Assembly: GCF_016107305.1 (NCBI RefSeq)
Contig: NZ_RCVR01000007.1
Location: 164,542 to 228,541 of the forward strand
Length of the DNA: 64,000 nt
DNA from: Roseomonas sp. KE2513
Lineage (GTDB): Bacteria; Pseudomonadota; Alphaproteobacteria; Acetobacterales; Acetobacteraceae
Direction: 5' to 3'
Shown here in pieces: positions 63,217 through 64,000 of the stretch. Below the pieces are notes generated by a model. It saw only the letters and a program-made list of their open reading frames with translations, was not told the origin of the DNA and did not search any database. The position numbers and the translations under genes are program-made. How positions within the stretch are numbered: the stretch's first letter is position 1; each line of letters begins with the position of its first letter.

Positions 63217-63798
63217 ATGCAGGGAAGGCCAAGAGCGAGGTTCCCTGAGGGAGGCCTGCTGGCTGCCATGCTCGGCGAGCACGCACCGGTCGAAGCCCGG
63301 CGTGCGGCGCGGCGCCTGCGTGCCGAGGGGGCACCGGCGGCGGCGATCGACGACAGCATTGCTGACCTAGCGCGAGGGCTGGCGCTCTCCGAGGTGTCGC
63401 ATTCGCCCGCTGTGCTGGACGCTTTGCCACCGCTGTTCTGGCTTGAGGCGCGACCGGAGGACGCCGCCGGCAACGGCGGGATAGGGGGGTGGGTCGTGGA
63501 GAGGAAGCGGGGAGGGCTCGCTATCCGTGCATTCAGCATCGGCGCCGGGCGCGAGGCCGTGCCGGAAGCGGAGGGGACCGCGACGCTGCCGTTCGGCGCG
63601 GACACGCCGGAGGAGGGGGACGGCATCCGCTATGTAAGGGGCCTGGTCACCGCCGTCGGCCTGCCCGGGGTGCTGGCGGAGATCGGGGAGAGTTCTCCCG
63701 TGGTGGTCATGCCGGCCGACCCTTCAGAAGGGGAGGCAGGCCTCCTGCGTGGCTTCAGGTTGTCCGTAGTGATGTCGCCGGACGCAGCGCCGACGTGA
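63217..63798 (+). CDS. Hypothetical protein
   Basis: A 193-residue soluble protein, helical in the first 80 residues (LLAAMLGEHAPVEARRAARR; DDSIADLARGLAL) and beta-like afterwards (VVERKRGGLAIRAFSIGAG; SSPVVVMPADP). No family is recognised. ATG 63217 is better spaced from AGGAGG than ATG 63214. It diverges from the SH3 gene and is convergent with the aminotransferase. Confidence 0.6.
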   Translation: MQGRPRARFPEGGLLAAMLGEHAPVEARRAARRLRAEGAPAAAIDDSIADLARGLALSEVSHSPAVLDALPPLFWLEARPEDAAGNGGIGGWVVERKRGGLAIRAFSIGAGREAVPEAEGTATLPFGADTPEEGDGIRYVRGLVTAVGLPGVLAEIGESSPVVVMPADPSEGEAGLLRGFRLSVVMSPDAAPT

Positions 63799-63833
63799 CG
63801 CCCAGCAACCCCCGTTCGGAGCCGTTACATGCT

Positions 63834-64000
63834 CTATCCGTTCAATCCATGGCAGAACTCCTGGATGCGCGCGCAGCCCTCTCGCAGGGTCTCGGTCTCG
63901 AGCGCGTAGGAAATCCGCATGTGCTGGCTCATGCCATAGGCAGCGCCCTGCACCGTGCCGACTTTCGCCTCCTCAACGCGTGGTCGGGGGTGGGAAAGTC
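63834..64000 (-). CDS. C-terminal end of a class I aminotransferase (aspartate aminotransferase type), partial
   Basis: The last 55 codons of a minus-strand gene that continues past the window. VEEAKVGTVQGAAYGMSQHM and RISYALETETLREGCARIQE are the C-terminal signature of PLP-dependent aspartate-type aminotransferases, including the arginine that binds the substrate carboxylate (HMRISYA). The residues before VEEAKV at the window edge are less typical. Confidence 0.8.
   Translation of the reverse strand, partial: LSHPRPRVEEAKVGTVQGAAYGMSQHMRISYALETETLREGCARIQEFCHGLNG

Overview
The window is very GC-rich, densely coded alphaproteobacterial DNA. Gene content points to the Acetobacteraceae (Roseomonas-like): tripartite tricarboxylate and TRAP binding proteins, an HWE histidine kinase, DUF3606/DUF1285/DUF3750 proteins, a PEP-CTERM protein and GTPase/SGNH genes. 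The family assignment is inferred from gene content. No 16S rRNA gene, phage or transposase is present.

Layout. 1-4933: aromatic-acid catabolism, with a flavin hydroxylase diverging from gentisate 1,2-dioxygenase, then a class II aldolase, a Bug/TctC binding protein and a MarR regulator. 4937-8808: two paralogous GTPases around a membrane protein and an SGNH protein. 8816-11969: a complete TRAP transporter (DctP-DctQ-DctM). 12539-23747: an eight-gene chemosensory operon (CheW-CheR/TPR-CheW-MCP-CheA/REC-CheB) with Wsp-like order, ending in two hybrid histidine kinases where Wsp has a diguanylate cyclase. 23794-30774: envelope and oxidoreductase genes, including a diheme peroxidase fused to a cupredoxin, an M20 peptidase and a CHRD/PEP-CTERM protein. 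31085-39202: the MoxR-DUF58-DUF4159-vWA cluster diverging from DUF1285-NUDIX. 39400-46534: a kinase with a ParD-like N-terminus, a PHB-depolymerase-type esterase, a hemolysin III protein, small proteins, DUF3750 and a TetR regulator. 47053-49992: a 979-residue Ala/Pro-rich protein with 32-residue tandem repeats. 50160-55954: an ABC importer (binding protein, ATPase, permease), an IPNS-type dioxygenase, a LacI regulator and an adenine-deaminase-like enzyme, headed by a perfect 16-bp LacI-type operator. 56833-56909: tRNA-Arg(CCT). 56995-64000: two alpha/beta hydrolases, a zinc-ribbon protein, a ZnuA-like protein behind a Zur-box-like dyad, two overlapping tiny membrane ORFs, a decayed amino-acid binding-protein gene, an SH3 protein and the end of an aminotransferase.

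How the genes work together. The left end should hydroxylate a benzoate derivative to gentisate and open the ring; a 33-bp dyad covers the dioxygenase promoter, and one half-site recurs next to marR. The chemosensory operon should form a complete methylation-adapting signalling array whose output probably passes to the two terminal kinases. The LacI-headed operon looks like uptake and processing of a nucleobase-like compound and is the best candidate for an undescribed pathway. The repeat protein, the ParD-HWE kinase fusion and a pair of about 150-bp dispersed intergenic repeats (2322-2478 and 39213-39365) are the other features that standard annotation would not explain.
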